The position numbers and the translations under genes are program-made. Positions 43,893 through 53,125 of a stretch of DNA of 64,000 nt are shown piece by piece. This DNA is from Haematococcus lacustris (Eukaryota; Chlorophyta; Chlorophyceae; Chlamydomonadales; Haematococcaceae). The notes below the pieces were generated by a model. It was not told the origin of the DNA, searched no databases, and saw nothing but the letters and a program-made list of their open reading frames with translations. The first letter of the stretch is position 1. Every line of letters starts with the position of its first letter. Location of the stretch: the NCBI GenBank assembly GCA_030144725.1, contig JASKMD010000031.1, positions 79,501 to 143,500 of the forward strand, written 5' to 3'.

Positions 43893-44119
43893 TGTAACGG
43901 GGAGAAGCCACAGGAATCCGGGAGAGCGGTGACACGCACTTGCGTCTTACACGGAATGTCTATCAACAACTGTTCTGTGCTTAAAACAGGGTAGCTCACA
44001 CCGTCTCACATATCTAGAAGGTTCCATGCAGAAAACAGATGATATCTAAACCGTGCATGACATGTAAAAATACCACCGCTGCCGGGCTGCATGGACGAGT
44101 ATGCATGCAAACCGTTGCA
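43893..44119 (-). repeat. 3' LTR of element 3
   Basis: TGTAACGGGG to CCGTTGCA, 227 bp, identical by eye to 49078-49304. Confidence 0.95.
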
Positions 44120-44133
44120 TTCACCCCCTCCCT
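44120..44133 (-). promoter_or_regulatory. Polypurine tract of element 3
   Basis: On the minus strand AGGGAGGGGGTGAA lies directly before the 3' LTR. Confidence 0.75.
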
Positions 44134-47100
44134 GAAATGTTGCGCCCCGAAACATTTAACCGTCGTGACCTGTTCCCCCGCTCGCTGTTCCGCCTGCACT
44201 CATGACATAGCCATGCTCCCTTAGGAACACTACGTAAAGGTGGAGTGAGGCAGGTGATGTGATAACCTTGGTCACACTTGTCGCAAAGTAACATGGGAGG
44301 GTGGCTAGCGCGGCTCGCGCAAATCTGGCATGCAGGATCGTCGTCTACCGGCTTGTCTGGAGGTACGTGGTAGCGAGCCGTGTAGTCTCTGATCATGGCA
44401 GCCACGTCCTCTTGTTCGGCCAATGCTGGGCCCCATTCCCACGAGTTGAAGGAGTCGTCGTAGCCCTTCCACTTCACAAGGTATTGAAACGCATGCTGGG
44501 AGTCGTTCCAGCGTCGTCCCAGGATGGCTTCAATGGTGAAGTACTCCTCACCGTCCTCCAATTGGGGTAGTGGTTGCAGGTCAACATGGCGGTCGGGGAA
44601 GGAGCTGGTGGTAAGGTACGGCCGCAGCTTGGAGATGTGGAAGGTGGGTGTGATCCTCATCGTGGTGGGTAGGTCCAGCTTGTAAGCCACAGGTGATATC
44701 TTGGTCAGAACCTTGAAGGGGCCAACATAGCGGGGTTGTAGCTTGGCGCTGTTGCTGGGCGTCTTGAGGTTAAGGGTGGCAGTAGAGAGGAGCACCTTAT
44801 CACCCACATTGAACTCAAGATGACGGCGGTGCTTATCCGCCTGTTGCTTTTGCTTGTCAACCGCACGCTGCAGGGCTGCCTTGGCTATGTCGATGTTGGA
44901 GCGCATAGTGGTGACAAAGGCGTCAGCAGCGGGGCTGGGAACAAGAGTGGAGGGGGGCTGCAACAAAGCCTCAGGTGTGCGGGGGTGGTGGCCGTAATTG
45001 AGGTAGAAAGGGGAGAAGCCTGTACCAACATGGGTAGAGCTATTGTATGCAAACTCCACAGCGGCTAGATACTGGTCCCAATCTGTCTTGTGGTGGTTGA
45101 GGTATGGTCGTAGCATGTCCTCCACTGTCCGGTTGGCGCGCTCTGATTGCCCGTCTGTTTGAGGATGGTAGGCAGAAGACATGAGTAGGCGAGTGCCGGT
45201 GAGGTGAAAGAGGGACGTCCAGAAGTCTGAAGTAAACTTTGGATCTCTGTCAGAGACAATTGCCTCAGGTAGCCCATGGTGCTTGAAAACATGGTCGAAG
45301 AAAAGCTTGGCGATGTCAGGGGCGGTGGCAGTGGCAGTGGTAGGGATGAGGTGTAACATCTTGCTTAACTTGTCCACAACTGTAACGACCATGTCGTAGC
45401 CGTGAGAAGTAGGAGGAAGGGGGCCGATGAAATCCATACTGACATGTTGCCAGTTGCGGTTGGGAATGGGGAGAGGTTGAAGCAGCCCAGGAGGAACCTG
45501 GTTGGTAGCCTTGTTCCGTTGGCACTGGTCGCAGGTCCTCACATATTCGCGCACTGTCTGCTCCATTTGGGGCCAATAGAAGTGTCGCTGCAAGCGTTCC
45601 AGGGTTTTGGCACGGCCTAGATGAGCCGAGGTGACTGCATCATGCGCCTCATGGAGCAACTGGGAGCGGAGAGGTGAGGCTGGGACGTAGAGGCGGGGGG
45701 GCTCAGAAGCTGTATATAAGCGCCCATCTATGACTCGCAGGTGCCAAGAGGAGGGGCCAGAGGGGTTGTGGGAAAGAGTATGAGAGAAAGCTGCTTGATA
45801 GGCGGCATCTTGTGGGGCGTGGTGGTCATAGGTAGCGAAGAAGGCAGAGTCCGGGGTGGCAACGGAGAGGGCTGATAACTGGTAGTCAGGCCGTCGGGAG
45901 AGCGCATCTGGCACAATGTGTGTCTTGCCAGCCTTGTGCACCAGGGTAAAGGAGTAAGGGGCCAGCAGTTGGGTCCAACGAAGTTGTCGAGCGCTGAGAT
46001 GCGGTTGGGTCATGATGTGAGTGATCGGGCAGTTGTCCGTCTCGATGGTGAAAGGCCGACCCAGAAGGTAGTGACGCCAAAGAGTAAGGGCATGCACCAC
46101 AGCGAGTAGCTCGCGATCGTGGGTAGGGTAGTTGATCTCCGCGGGCTGAAGCTTGCGTGACTCATATGCCACAACGTACTCAGCGCCATTGTCGTCCCGT
46201 TGTGATAGCACTGCTCCAATGGCATACAACGACGCATCCGTCTTCACGGTGAAAGGCCGGGAGAAGTCTGGGGGGCGCACCACGGGGTTGCTGGCTAGGG
46301 CAGTTTTGACACGCTCAAAAGCCTGTTGTTGTTCTGGGCCCCATGACCATGGTGTCTCGGCCTTGAGGAGGTTGGTGAGGGGAAGGATGAGGTGGGCATG
46401 GTGGTGGATGAGGCGACGATAGTAATTGGCACTGCCGAGGAAAAAGCGGAGGTCGTTGAGATTGCGGGGTACCGGCCATTCAACCATGGCACGAATCTTA
46501 GCTGGGTCCGGGTGAATGCCGTCAGCCGAGATGATGTGACCCAGGAAGTCCATAGAGGGAAGGAAGAAGGCGCACTTGGAGAGGTTGGCATATAGCTGGT
46601 GTTGGCGAAGGAGGCCTAGAACGGTGCGGAGGTGCTCCAGGTGCTCAGCCTCAGACCGGGAGTAAATGAGAATGTCGTCCAGGTAGACTAGTACAAACTG
46701 ATCCAAGTGTGGGCGGAAGATGTCATTCATGAGGCGTTGAAAGGTGGCGGGAGCGTTGCACAGGCCAAATGGCATGACGGTGTATTCATAGTGGCCGTAG
46801 CGGGTACGGAATGCTGTCTTGTGGATGTCAGCCTCGGCCACTCGGATCTGATGGTACCCAGACTTGAGGTCAATCTTGGAAAAGACTCTAGCACCAGCCA
46901 GCTGGTCCAGGAGGTCGTCAATGCGGGGAAGGGGATAGCGGTTCTTGATGGTCAGCTTGTTTAGGGCCCGGTAGTCTACGCACAAGCGCAGGCTCCCGTC
47001 TTTCTTGCGCACAAAAAGGACTGCAGAGCCAAAAGGCGACGTGGATGGCCTGATGTAGCCCTTGGCTAGGAGTTCGTCCAGCTGCCGCTTGAGCTCGTCT

Positions 47101-48443
47101 AGCTCCTCTTGAGACATGCGATAGACAGGGCGGTTGGGAGGGGTGCCGGACTCCAGCTGGATCACATGATCAACAGAGCGATGTGGTAGATTATGCACGG
47201 ATGGAAGCTCCTCGGGAAAGACCTCGATGTGCTCAGATAGGAGGGCGGTAGCGCTTGGGGGAAGAGAAGGGGGCCACTGTGGTTGATCAGGCGGCGGGGA
47301 GGTTGAGGTTGAAGTGTGGGAGGAGGGCATAGCTGGAGAGGGTGAAAGGGGAGGACTTGAGTCCGTGAGAACTGCCACGAATACGGCGTCCTTGCGGGCG
47401 GCTTTGCGGAAGCGCGCAGGTGACAACAGCTGGGAGGCTGAGGGGTTGGGGGCAGGAGAAGGTGGAGCAGCTAGGGTGTGTACGGCCCCGGCATGGCGGA
47501 GAGTGATGCGCTCGAGAGGCCAGTCAATATCAGGGTTCTTCGCTGTGAGCCATGGCTTGCCCAACACCACATCGTAGTCGGTGTTGCTGATATCAGCCAT
47601 AACGAAGGGCACCCGATCATGGTAGGTAGAGAGGCGTACCGTGCAGTGGGAAAGCTCGTAGGTGGGAAGGTAGGAAGGGGAGGGCCCAGGAAGGAGCAGA
47701 CGGCCAGGAGCAGCCTTGCCCGCCATGCGCAGGCCGGCTTGCTGAAAGAAGCGGCTGCTGACAATGTTGCCCGTGGCACCACTGTCCAGCAGGAAACGAG
47801 CACGGTGTCCAGAGAAGGTTCCATGGAGGATGAAAGGCTTGGAGTCCACGGAGAGCGACGACATGACTAGGGGCTCTGGCAGGCTAGGCGGCGAGGAGTG
47901 ACGCGGAGTACCACTGCACACAGGTGCGGATGGGCATGGGGAGGACTCTACATCCAGAGTAGGCTGTCCCGGAGACTTGGAGCTGCCCAGGGGCTGAGCT
48001 GACTGCTTAGGAAGGGGGCTGCATGGAGGGCAGTTAGCACCGCGGGCCTGGCAGGGCGCAGTAAGGCAGAAGAGCGGGGCACGGAAACGTGGAGAGGGAA
48101 GAGAGGGTTGTGGTGTAGGAGGAAGAGGGAGTGTGGGTAGCCAGTAGGGGGCACGGAGAAGAGGCCGAGGAGGAGGGGGAAGAGGCCGAGGAGGAGGAGC
48201 CTGAGGATGAGGAGGTGGAGGAGGACGAAGGGGAGGAGGCCGAGGAAGAGGGGCGGGGAGTTGAGGTAGGTGGTAGGGAACACGAGGAGCCAGCTCAAAG
48301 CGAGGAGTTAAGGAAGAGGGTGGCAGAAGGGGTGGTGGGCTCAGCGGCGGGCTGCCTCCCGCACGCCCCCAACATCTTTTGGGCGTGGTGGCTTGTTGGG
48401 ACAGTCCTTCATTAGGTGGCCAGGCTTGCGGCAATAGAAGCAA
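44121..48443 (-). CDS. Element 3 pol: protease-RT-RNase H-integrase-chromodomain-PHD
   Basis: Open frame of 1440 residues; true translation probably enters by -1 frameshift at 48383-48377. A Pro-rich linker (about 30-190) leads to protease [12 protein letters not shown] (about 220). RT follows with [17 protein letters not shown] and [10 protein letters not shown] (about 585), RNase H with [13 protein letters not shown], and integrase with zinc site [16 protein letters not shown]...[29 protein letters not shown] and [13 protein letters not shown]. Then a YVGPFKVL segment, chromodomain (about 1290-1350: [22 protein letters not shown]) and a C4HC3 PHD finger (about 1364-1410: [23 protein letters not shown]). 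All catalytic residues are present. The chromodomain-PHD tail probably reads histones to place integration (inference). Confidence 0.92.
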   Translation of the reverse strand: MLLLPQAWPPNEGLSQQATTPKRCWGRAGGSPPLSPPPLLPPSSLTPRFELAPRVPYHLPQLPAPLPRPPPLRPPPPPHPQAPPPRPLPPPPRPLLRAPYWLPTLPLPPTPQPSLPSPRFRAPLFCLTAPCQARGANCPPCSPLPKQSAQPLGSSKSPGQPTLDVESSPCPSAPVCSGTPRHSSPPSLPEPLVMSSLSVDSKPFILHGTFSGHRARFLLDSGATGNIVSSRFFQQAGLRMAGKAAPGRLLLPGPSPSYLPTYELSHCTVRLSTYHDRVPFVMADISNTDYDVVLGKPWLTAKNPDIDWPLERITLRHAGAVHTLAAPPSPAPNPSASQLLSPARFRKAARKDAVFVAVLTDSSPPLSPSPAMPSSHTSTSTSPPPDQPQWPPSLPPSATALLSEHIEVFPEELPSVHNLPHRSVDHVIQLESGTPPNRPVYRMSQEELDELKRQLDELLAKGYIRPSTSPFGSAVLFVRKKDGSLRLCVDYRALNKLTIKNRYPLPRIDDLLDQLAGARVFSKIDLKSGYHQIRVAEADIHKTAFRTRYGHYEYTVMPFGLCNAPATFQRLMNDIFRPHLDQFVLVYLDDILIYSRSEAEHLEHLRTVLGLLRQHQLYANLSKCAFFLPSMDFLGHIISADGIHPDPAKIRAMVEWPVPRNLNDLRFFLGSANYYRRLIHHHAHLILPLTNLLKAETPWSWGPEQQQAFERVKTALASNPVVRPPDFSRPFTVKTDASLYAIGAVLSQRDDNGAEYVVAYESRKLQPAEINYPTHDRELLAVVHALTLWRHYLLGRPFTIETDNCPITHIMTQPHLSARQLRWTQLLAPYSFTLVHKAGKTHIVPDALSRRPDYQLSALSVATPDSAFFATYDHHAPQDAAYQAAFSHTLSHNPSGPSSWHLRVIDGRLYTASEPPRLYVPASPLRSQLLHEAHDAVTSAHLGRAKTLERLQRHFYWPQMEQTVREYVRTCDQCQRNKATNQVPPGLLQPLPIPNRNWQHVSMDFIGPLPPTSHGYDMVVTVVDKLSKMLHLIPTTATATAPDIAKLFFDHVFKHHGLPEAIVSDRDPKFTSDFWTSLFHLTGTRLLMSSAYHPQTDGQSERANRTVEDMLRPYLNHHKTDWDQYLAAVEFAYNSSTHVGTGFSPFYLNYGHHPRTPEALLQPPSTLVPSPAADAFVTTMRSNIDIAKAALQRAVDKQKQQADKHRRHLEFNVGDKVLLSTATLNLKTPSNSAKLQPRYVGPFKVLTKISPVAYKLDLPTTMRITPTFHISKLRPYLTTSSFPDRHVDLQPLPQLEDGEEYFTIEAILGRRWNDSQHAFQYLVKWKGYDDSFNSWEWGPALAEQEDVAAMIRDYTARYHVPPDKPVDDDPACQICASRASHPPMLLCDKCDQGYHITCLTPPLRSVPKGAWLCHECRRNSERGNRSRRLNVSGRNISGRG

Positions 48444-49022
48444 GCTCCCAAGTCACGCAGTTGTTGGCGCTCAGCCGCTGATAAACGGGGGCCCTTGCTG
48501 ACCTGCAGGGCGTCAAGCTCCATCGCAGCCACTGGTTCAGGTTCGGGGAGCTTGAGCAGGCGTGGGCGGCTGCCAAAGGTGATAGCATCAACGCGGTCAG
48601 CCATGGCGGCAGCCTCCTCAAAGGAGGTAGGCTCCCTCAGCTCCAGCTCCCGCCTCACAGGCGGCTTGAGACCCCTAAGGAAACGATCCAGTTTCTCAGC
48701 AGGAGACAAGTCAGAGATGAGGAGGCAAAGATTGCTGAACTCCATGATGTATTGCCGGGCTGACGTGATCTGATGGCAGGCTGCCAGCTGATCCCTTGCA
48801 TGGAGGGGGCCGAAAAGGCAGCGGAACGGAGGTGGCTGCGGGAGGGGCGGGAGGGGCGGACTGTCCAGAAGGTTCTAGAGGTGTTGAAGCGGGGGTAGCA
48901 ACGGGCTGCGTTGTGACGAAGTGCTCGAATTGCTGCCGCAGGCTGCCGGTCAGAAGAGTGAGCTCGCCGACTTGGCGCATAAGCTCGGAGACTTGATACG
49001 CAATGGGCGATAGTTCCTCCAT
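48341..49022 (-). pseudogene. Element 3 gag with deleted capsid core
   Basis: Starts MEELSPIAYQVSELMRQVG. A Pro-rich stretch (PLPFRPPPCKG) jumps near 48800 into another frame at the end of the capsid (QLAACHQITSARQYIMEF, LDRFLRGL). A CCHC knuckle follows ([14 protein letters not shown], about 48440-48400). The central capsid region is missing and the frames no longer match, so this copy should not make a working Gag and must have moved with Gag supplied by a relative. Confidence 0.8.
48377..48383 (-). promoter_or_regulatory. Candidate -1 frameshift heptamer (gag to pol)
   Basis: On the minus strand CCCAAAA lies in the gag/pol overlap. In the gag frame it reads C-CCA-AAA, the X-XXY-YYZ form, and pol is in the -1 frame. 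A possible stem (GCGGG with CCCGC) follows about 15 nt downstream. Confidence 0.55.
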
Positions 49023-49056
49023 CAAGTCTCTAGTCTCCGTAGTTAAGGCGGTTTGT

Positions 49057-49074
49057 TCCCGATTGAGGGCACCA
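49057..49074 (-). promoter_or_regulatory. Primer binding site of element 3
   Basis: Plus-strand tcccgattgagggcacca ends with CCA, three bases from the LTR. tRNA not identified. Confidence 0.65.
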
Positions 49075-49077
49075 AAA

Positions 49078-49304
49078 TGTAACGGGGAGAAGCCACAGGA
49101 ATCCGGGAGAGCGGTGACACGCACTTGCGTCTTACACGGAATGTCTATCAACAACTGTTCTGTGCTTAAAACAGGGTAGCTCACACCGTCTCACATATCT
49201 AGAAGGTTCCATGCAGAAAACAGATGATATCTAAACCGTGCATGACATGTAAAAATACCACCGCTGCCGGGCTGCATGGACGAGTATGCATGCAAACCGT
49301 TGCA
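49078..49304 (-). repeat. 5' LTR of element 3
   Basis: 227 bp, identical by eye to 43893-44119. Confidence 0.95.
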
Positions 49305-49384
49305 GCTGGGGTTTTGCTACAGCAGAGGGGGGCTGTGACTGTTTCACCATGCGCAATTCATAAATGATTGACAATGCATGGAAA

Positions 49385-49880
49385 CCCTGCACTAGGTTAA
49401 TGAAACGTTGCACGAGGTCAGGGTTGACTTAGGTGAAATCAATGCTTTGATGGAGACCCTGCACAAGGTCAGCCAAACCCTGCACTAGGTTAGCGAAACC
49501 CTGCACGAGGTGGTGTGGTGCCAGGACCCTGTGGTGAGGTGCCAGGACCCTGTAAGCCAGGACCCTATGGTGTGGTGCCGGGACCCAGTGGTGTGGTGCC
49601 AGGACCGTGTGGTGTGGTGCCAAGACCCTGTGGTGAGGTACCAGAACCCTGTGGTGCCAGGACCCTGTGGTGTGGTGCCAGGACCCTGTGGGCCAGAACC
49701 TTGTGGTGAGGTGCCAAGACCCTGTGGTGTGGTGCCAGGACCCTGTGGGGTGGTGCCAGGACCCTGTAAGCCAGGACCCTGTGGTGTGGTGCCAGGACCC
49801 TGTGAGCCACAACCCTGTGGTGTGCTACCAGGACCCTGTATAGAAAGACACTCATCGTAGGACCCTGTACAGGGTCCAGG
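49385..49880. repeat. Palindrome-derived arrays beyond copy B
   Basis: First part (49385-49505) carries gaaaccctgcactaggttag units, the inverse of the variant at 40265. Second part (49510-49860) carries gaccctgtggtgtggtgcc units matching the gene A intron array at 38757. Confidence 0.9.
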
Positions 49881-50009
49881 CACACATGGTCGAAAGCATC
49901 AAAACGGGGTAAACATGACCAAACACCGGCTATGTAGGAATCCTAACAGGGTTCTATCACATAGGGATGCAAAGAATGATTATAATATCAACACTCATAG
50001 GGTACACAG

Positions 50010-50065
50010 GACCCTGTACAGGGTCCTACGACCATGATGACGCTAGGAACCTATACAGGGTCCTG
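50010..50065. repeat. Short copy of the 115-bp palindromic unit
   Basis: ggaccctgtacagggtcctacgaccatgatgacgctagga matches the unit of the array at 1-720, same orientation. Confidence 0.85.
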
Positions 50066-50169
50066 GAACACGAGCCATATCTCATCACTGGCTGGGACTT
50101 TTTGCATGCCACCTACTAGGTTGGGCAGCTGTAACCACCCTTTACAATCGCTCATAATCACATTTCATG

Positions 50170-51209
50170 AAAAGTCACTTTGGTCACTTGGTGCCAAAGT
50201 CAGGGTCACAGCCCCACACCTGGTCCAGCAACTCGACACCGAGTGAGAATTACACTTTGGCCCAAGAGCGTCTTGTCATCCTCTAGGTCACAGCAACCCA
50301 CATACCAAGTTTCAAAATTCAACTCTCAGGTTTTTCAAGCCAGCCAGGCCTTAATTTGCACGAGTGCCATTGTACTCCCGTGACCCATTCCAAGCCTACC
50401 CACCTGTGGCACCTTGCACCTGTGTTGCCGCCTCTGCAAGCACAACAATAACATGAAGAGCTCAATCAACCAGTAAACATCATTCCATGTCGCAATCCTT
50501 ACATATGTATCACAAGGTGGGGGATGTTTATGTCAATGCTTGTAACAGGCATGTGGAAAGGGAACTGATGGAATGTGATGCTTTGCAACTATGTCCAACA
50601 ATAGTCAAGTGAGCAAGCATGCCATGCGCAAGTACACATGTGCAAGTGAGGTTTATTCATACCATCATGTCCAATGTGCCCATTGTACTCACCGCATTAG
50701 ACATATGACACCGCAAAACACATGCAAGACCCGTGTGCCATTGTAACGCACATTTTCCAAACGGGATATTCAACTCCTTGCGCAACTCCACCTCCACCTC
50801 CTGCAATACTTGTTTTTCCTTCTCGAGTCTAGGAAGTCGCTGATCTAAAAGGTCGGACCTGACAATCCGCGCCTTGACTTCATCGACCTCGTCTAAAATT
50901 GTCTTGATCCTCGCCCAGACAGTCGCGACCTCCGCCGCAAGACGATCAGTCTCAGAGCAAACACCTTGTGGCGTAAGCATCCTGGACGAATACAAGGCGT
51001 TAGGACCACTCGTGCAAACTAAGGGCTGACTGGCTTGAAAAACCTGAGAGTTGAGGTCTGAAACTTGGCATGTAGATTGTTAACACCTTGGGGAGGTCAA
51101 GTCTCTCTTGGGCCAAAGTGTAACTCTCACTCGGTGTCAAGTTGCTTGACCAGGTGTGGGGCCGGATTTTGGGTAAGGGAGTTGGCACCGTGTGACCAAA
51201 GTGATTTTT
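50170..51209. repeat. Foldback repeat with about 200-bp inverted arms
   Basis: 50170-50366 matches the reverse complement of 51007-51209 at perhaps 75-80 percent (shared blocks include gacaccgagtgaga, cactttggcccaagag and ctctcaggtttttcaagcca). The 640-bp loop contains a small minus-strand frame. No target duplication recognised. Confidence 0.8.
50657..50995 (-). CDS. Hypothetical coiled-coil ORF in the foldback loop
   Basis: 112 codons. Residues about 15-75 are heptad-rich (AAEVATVWARIKTILDEVDE, LPRLEKEKQVLQEVEVELRK), then FGKCALQW. No family recognised. The 3' part runs into simple sequence and may be intronic. It could be one exon of a longer gene or a remnant. Confidence 0.35.
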   Translation of the reverse strand: MYSSRMLTPQGVCSETDRLAAEVATVWARIKTILDEVDEVKARIVRSDLLDQRLPRLEKEKQVLQEVEVELRKELNIPFGKCALQWHTGLACVLRCHMSNAVSTMGTLDMMV

Positions 51210-51224
51210 CATTTTAGGCTTCCT

Positions 51225-51510
51225 ACAGACCCTCTTCCAGGTCCTGTCGACCCTGTTTGGCATCATTCCGACCCTGTGTGCTAGGACCCTCTGTGCAGGG
51301 TCCTACGACCATGATGACGCTAGGACCTTGTGCAAGGTCCTACCGACCCTGTACAGGGTCTTGGCGACCTTGTGAGGCATCCTACACACCCTGTGTGCTA
51401 GGACCCTGTGCTGGTTCCCACCGACCCTATGCAGGGTCTTGGTGACCCTCTGCAGGGTCCTACTGACCTTCTGCAGGGTCCTACTGACCCTCTGTATGGT
51501 CCTGCACACA
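51225..51510. repeat. Palindromic array with homology to the window start
   Basis: The stretch from cttcctacagaccctcttcc through ccatgatgacgctagga parallels bases 97-200 in the same orientation. More gaccctgtgcagggtc-type units follow. Confidence 0.85.
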
Positions 51511-52060
51511 CGCAAATTAGTGCACAACTATCGATTTTGAGGGGGTGTTTTTTGTACATGGTTCGCCTCGGAATGAGACTCTTGGCCCATGCCCACCAAC
51601 ATCGAAAAAATTCTCGTAGTAATCAGCGAAATCCGCAAATTATATAGTTAATATTTAGTTTCCCTTTCTTAAAGCTACAAAGCTACAGTACTGCATCATA
51701 TCTAATGCCGCAACAATGCACCAAACCTCATCGTGAAAAACTGCACCATATACAGTCTAGCAGTTTTGTGATGTAATAAAGTAGTTATGTTGGTAATTCA
51801 TTGGTAGTTTACTGGTTTGGAGATTGTTGTTCATTTTAATCACATTGGTTCTCAGGGTGTAGTACTGCACGTGTCACTAGTGCACTACTACAATGCACCC
51901 AATTGTGCTACACTGCACCACACTGAGTGGTACAACACATCACCTTAGCGATATCTCACCAACCATGCATATTTATGAAATTTAGTTCAAACCCCAATCT
52001 TACAACTACGTCATTTGGCTATGTGCAAAATCTCAAGCTGCGATTCTTAAAAATGCTGTT
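51511..52060. other. AT-richer intergenic stretch
   Basis: Clearly lower GC than the surroundings (51620-52060). No gene, repeat or signal recognised. Confidence 0.5.
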
Positions 52061-53125
52061 CCTAATTTGCCTGAGTGTGGTGCACTGACCATTTGCAGGT
52101 ACACTGTATCCTTTCAGCGAGGATGGCTCAAGCAGCAGGGGGCCAGGGGGGCAGCGGGGCAAGGGGGTTGCCGCGTTTGTAGCAGCAGCAACAGCAGGGG
52201 GGCAGAGTGGCAAGGGGCTGCACCAGCCATAATCAAAAACCTCGCAACATGGCATGTTACCTCGCAGCCTTCTTGTCACCTTGCCAACTTGCAACGTCCC
52301 TGCTCTACAACACGCCTAGCACAAACGCGATGTACGTGCTCTACATTGCGACATCTCGTACTGCCAAGTCGATGAACAACGTTTCGAGCGCGTCTCTAGG
52401 TAGTGGCGACTTTCAATTGCAATGAGTCCGCTCCAGGCATTCACAGCCTCGCTACTAGGCTCGCAGCCAGGCCCGAAACTCTACTCTCTTCCAGTCACCT
52501 CGTAGCAAGCTAGGTAGCTCAGACACGCAACTTAGCCGAATATCTAGCCAGCAGTGCAGCCCCAGCCACTTCCCCTACCATGAGGCAACCAATCCGGAAG
52601 CTAGGCGTACAACCATCTACGTCGTTAGGTCGGCCACATAACCCAGCTCATAACCCAGCACATAACCCAGCACATTAACCAGCATCGCAGCCAGCCACAC
52701 AGCCTCGCATTCTCGAAACGTTATAGCCACGCAGCAACGCAAAAAGCCAACGTAACAAACCTAGCCACACAGACACACAACCAGAAGCCTCGCCGTCAGC
52801 CATTCAAACATCCATGCGAAGTTGTCAAGGTGAGTGGCTTTCCCTCTGCAAGTATATGGCACCGCTTAATGTCTAGCATGCCTTATGTGTTGCTACAGGA
52901 TTGATGGTTTGACCCTTCCTCTTTGCCACCACCACCTCCCATGCCGTCGTCGCACCTTGCCCCACTCCCGATCCCACCGGGAGCAATCTCCTCCTTCCCT
53001 CCCTCCTTCCCTCCCTTACGCCCTCCCTCCCTCACGCCCTCCCTCACGACCTCCCTCCCGCCCTCCCTCCCTCTACATGTCTCTACAGGTGGCTACAGGT
53101 CCCCTTACCTTCCTGCCCTACCATT
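52061..53125. other. Leader region before the hexanucleotide array
   Basis: No convincing gene. Contains ataacccagcac repeats (52640-52680), CAGCC-rich sequence, gtgagtggc (52831), gttgctacagg (52890), then C/T-rich ccctccctcacg repeats (52990-53080). The order resembles the centre of the satellite-loaded TIR element (22880-24200). Confidence 0.45.

Larger units (their letters stand above)
43893..49304 (-). mobile_element. Ty3 chromodomain retrotransposon element 3, full length
   Basis: 5412 bp flanked by the 5-bp target duplication GCTGG (43888-43892 and 49305-49309). The two 227-bp LTRs look identical, so insertion is recent. It sits 33 bp past the stop of gene B copy B. It encodes a deleted gag and an intact pol. 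Confidence 0.95.
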
